Of a DNA stretch of 64,000 nucleotides, positions 63,503-64,000 are shown piece after piece. A model generated the notes under the pieces. That model was not told the origin of the DNA and did not search any database. It saw nothing but the letters and a program-made list of their open reading frames with translations. The stretch is from assembly GCF_042661605.1 (NCBI RefSeq), contig NZ_JBHSWJ010000002.1, positions 3,534,001 through 3,598,000 of the forward strand, in the 5' to 3' direction. A program made the position numbers and the translations under genes. This DNA comes from Branchiibius cervicis (GTDB taxonomy: Bacteria; Actinomycetota; Actinomycetes; Actinomycetales; Dermatophilaceae). Position 1 is the stretch's first letter. Every line of letters starts with the position of its first letter.

Positions 63503-64000
63503 TCATTGCTGCAGCACCGCTTCCAGGACCTGCTTGGCGATCGGTGCCGCGACGGTGCCTCCGAGAGCTTCCTGCCCGGCCGTGCCGCCGTCCTCGACCA
63601 GCACGGCCACCGCCACCGTCGGATTGTCAGCGGGTGCGAATCCGACGAACCAGACGTCGGCGTTCTTGTTCGGGGCGGTCTCGGCGGTGCCGGTCTTGCC
63701 GGCCACCTTGATCCCGCTGATCCGGACCTTCTTGCCGGTGCCTTCGTCGACGACGCTGACCATCATCGTGGTGAGATCGTTCGCGACCTGCGGGGTGACG
63801 GCCGTCGAGAACAGTTTCGGGTCGGCGCTCTGGACGACGTTGAGGTTGGCATCCCGAACGGTCTGCCCGAGGTAGGGGGTCATCACCTTGCCGTCGTTGG
63901 CGATGCCGGCCGCCACCATCGCCATCTGCAGGGGCGTGGCCCGCACATCGAACTGACCGATCGCCGACATGGCCGTCTGGGCCTTGTCCATGCCGGTCGG
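63503..64000 (-). CDS. pbpA: PbpA-type class B penicillin-binding protein, C-terminal part (runs off the window)
   Basis: The visible 165 residues are the end of a transpeptidase domain: MSAIGQFDVRATPLQMAMVAAGIANDGKVMTPYLGQTV and the KTGT motif in VAGKTGTAETAPNKNADVWFVGFAPADNPTVAVAVLVE, ending in LEAVLQQ. The SxxK and SxN motifs lie beyond the window. It makes peptide cross-links outside the membrane during septation or elongation. The order pbpA-pknB-trpG matches mycobacteria, where rodA and pknA are close. Its stop overlaps an ATG in the pknB leader. Confidence 0.93.
   Translation of the reverse strand, partial: PTGMDKAQTAMSAIGQFDVRATPLQMAMVAAGIANDGKVMTPYLGQTVRDANLNVVQSADPKLFSTAVTPQVANDLTTMMVSVVDEGTGKKVRISGIKVAGKTGTAETAPNKNADVWFVGFAPADNPTVAVAVLVEDGGTAGQEALGGTVAAPIAKQVLEAVLQQ

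Overview
This is the replication-origin region of a high-G+C Gram-positive chromosome (phylum Actinomycetota). The gene order follows the classic actinobacterial origin neighbourhood: rplI-rpsR-ssb-rpsF, a class A PBP and PadR-ino1 on one side; pcnA, mutT, a DUF6049 protein, murJ, a pseudokinase gene, trxB, trxA, parB, parA, rsmG, jag, yidC, yidD, rnpA, rpmH, dnaA, dnaN, gnd, recF, dciA, gyrB, gyrA, a DUF3566 gene, tRNA-Ile and tRNA-Ala in the middle; and ppiA, rhomboid, crgA, a DUF881 gene, trpG/pabA, pknB and pbpA on the other side. Mycobacterium tuberculosis has nearly the same order. The lack of a fused murJ-kinase gene and the accessory genes suggest a Micrococcales lineage (Dermacoccaceae-like); that placement is inference.

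Layout. 1-7.8 kb: start of a secreted protein, a MATE exporter, the ribosomal/ssb operon, a GT87-type membrane glycosyltransferase and a bifunctional PBP. 7.8-16 kb: PadR and inositol-phosphate synthase, a lipoprotein, a membrane protein of unknown function, a biotin carrier protein, and a TetR-controlled MFS efflux pump followed by a QorB-like reductase. 16-30 kb: tRNA maturation, envelope and lipid II export, the thioredoxin system with a SigR/SigH-type promoter, and the chromosome-segregation and membrane-insertion block read towards the left. 30.4-33 kb: the origin, with DnaA boxes on both sides of dnaA and the densest cluster between dnaA and dnaN. 33-44.3 kb: replication and gyrase genes read to the right, then two tRNAs. 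44.3-57 kb: accessory genes (GMC oxidoreductase, TetR, esterase, VOC, AlkZ-like, BrkB-like, methyltransferase, DUF1684 behind a SAM-type riboswitch, a large HTH regulator, DinB, a LEA-like repeat protein). 57-64 kb: the conserved cell-division and Ser/Thr kinase block.

Two window-wide patterns stand out. First, eight genes, including the essential yidC and probably parA, are broken by what looks like one missing base in a run of 4-5 identical bases (nine sites in all). The simplest reading is uncorrected homopolymer error in the assembly, so the 'pseudogene' entries below are probably intact genes in the organism. Second, at least six genes have a TANNNT -10 element exactly 6 nt before the start codon and no ribosome binding site, as expected for leaderless mRNAs; this helped choose several starts.

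No insertion sequence, CRISPR array, prophage or obvious defence system was seen. The best candidates for something less described are the SAM-type riboswitch in front of a DUF1684 gene, a DnaA-box cluster 26 kb from the origin, a degenerate tRNA in the accessory region, the stand-alone pseudokinase/discoidin-like protein, and the uncharacterised lipoprotein/membrane-protein pair at 9.7-11 kb with large palindromes in its upstream region.
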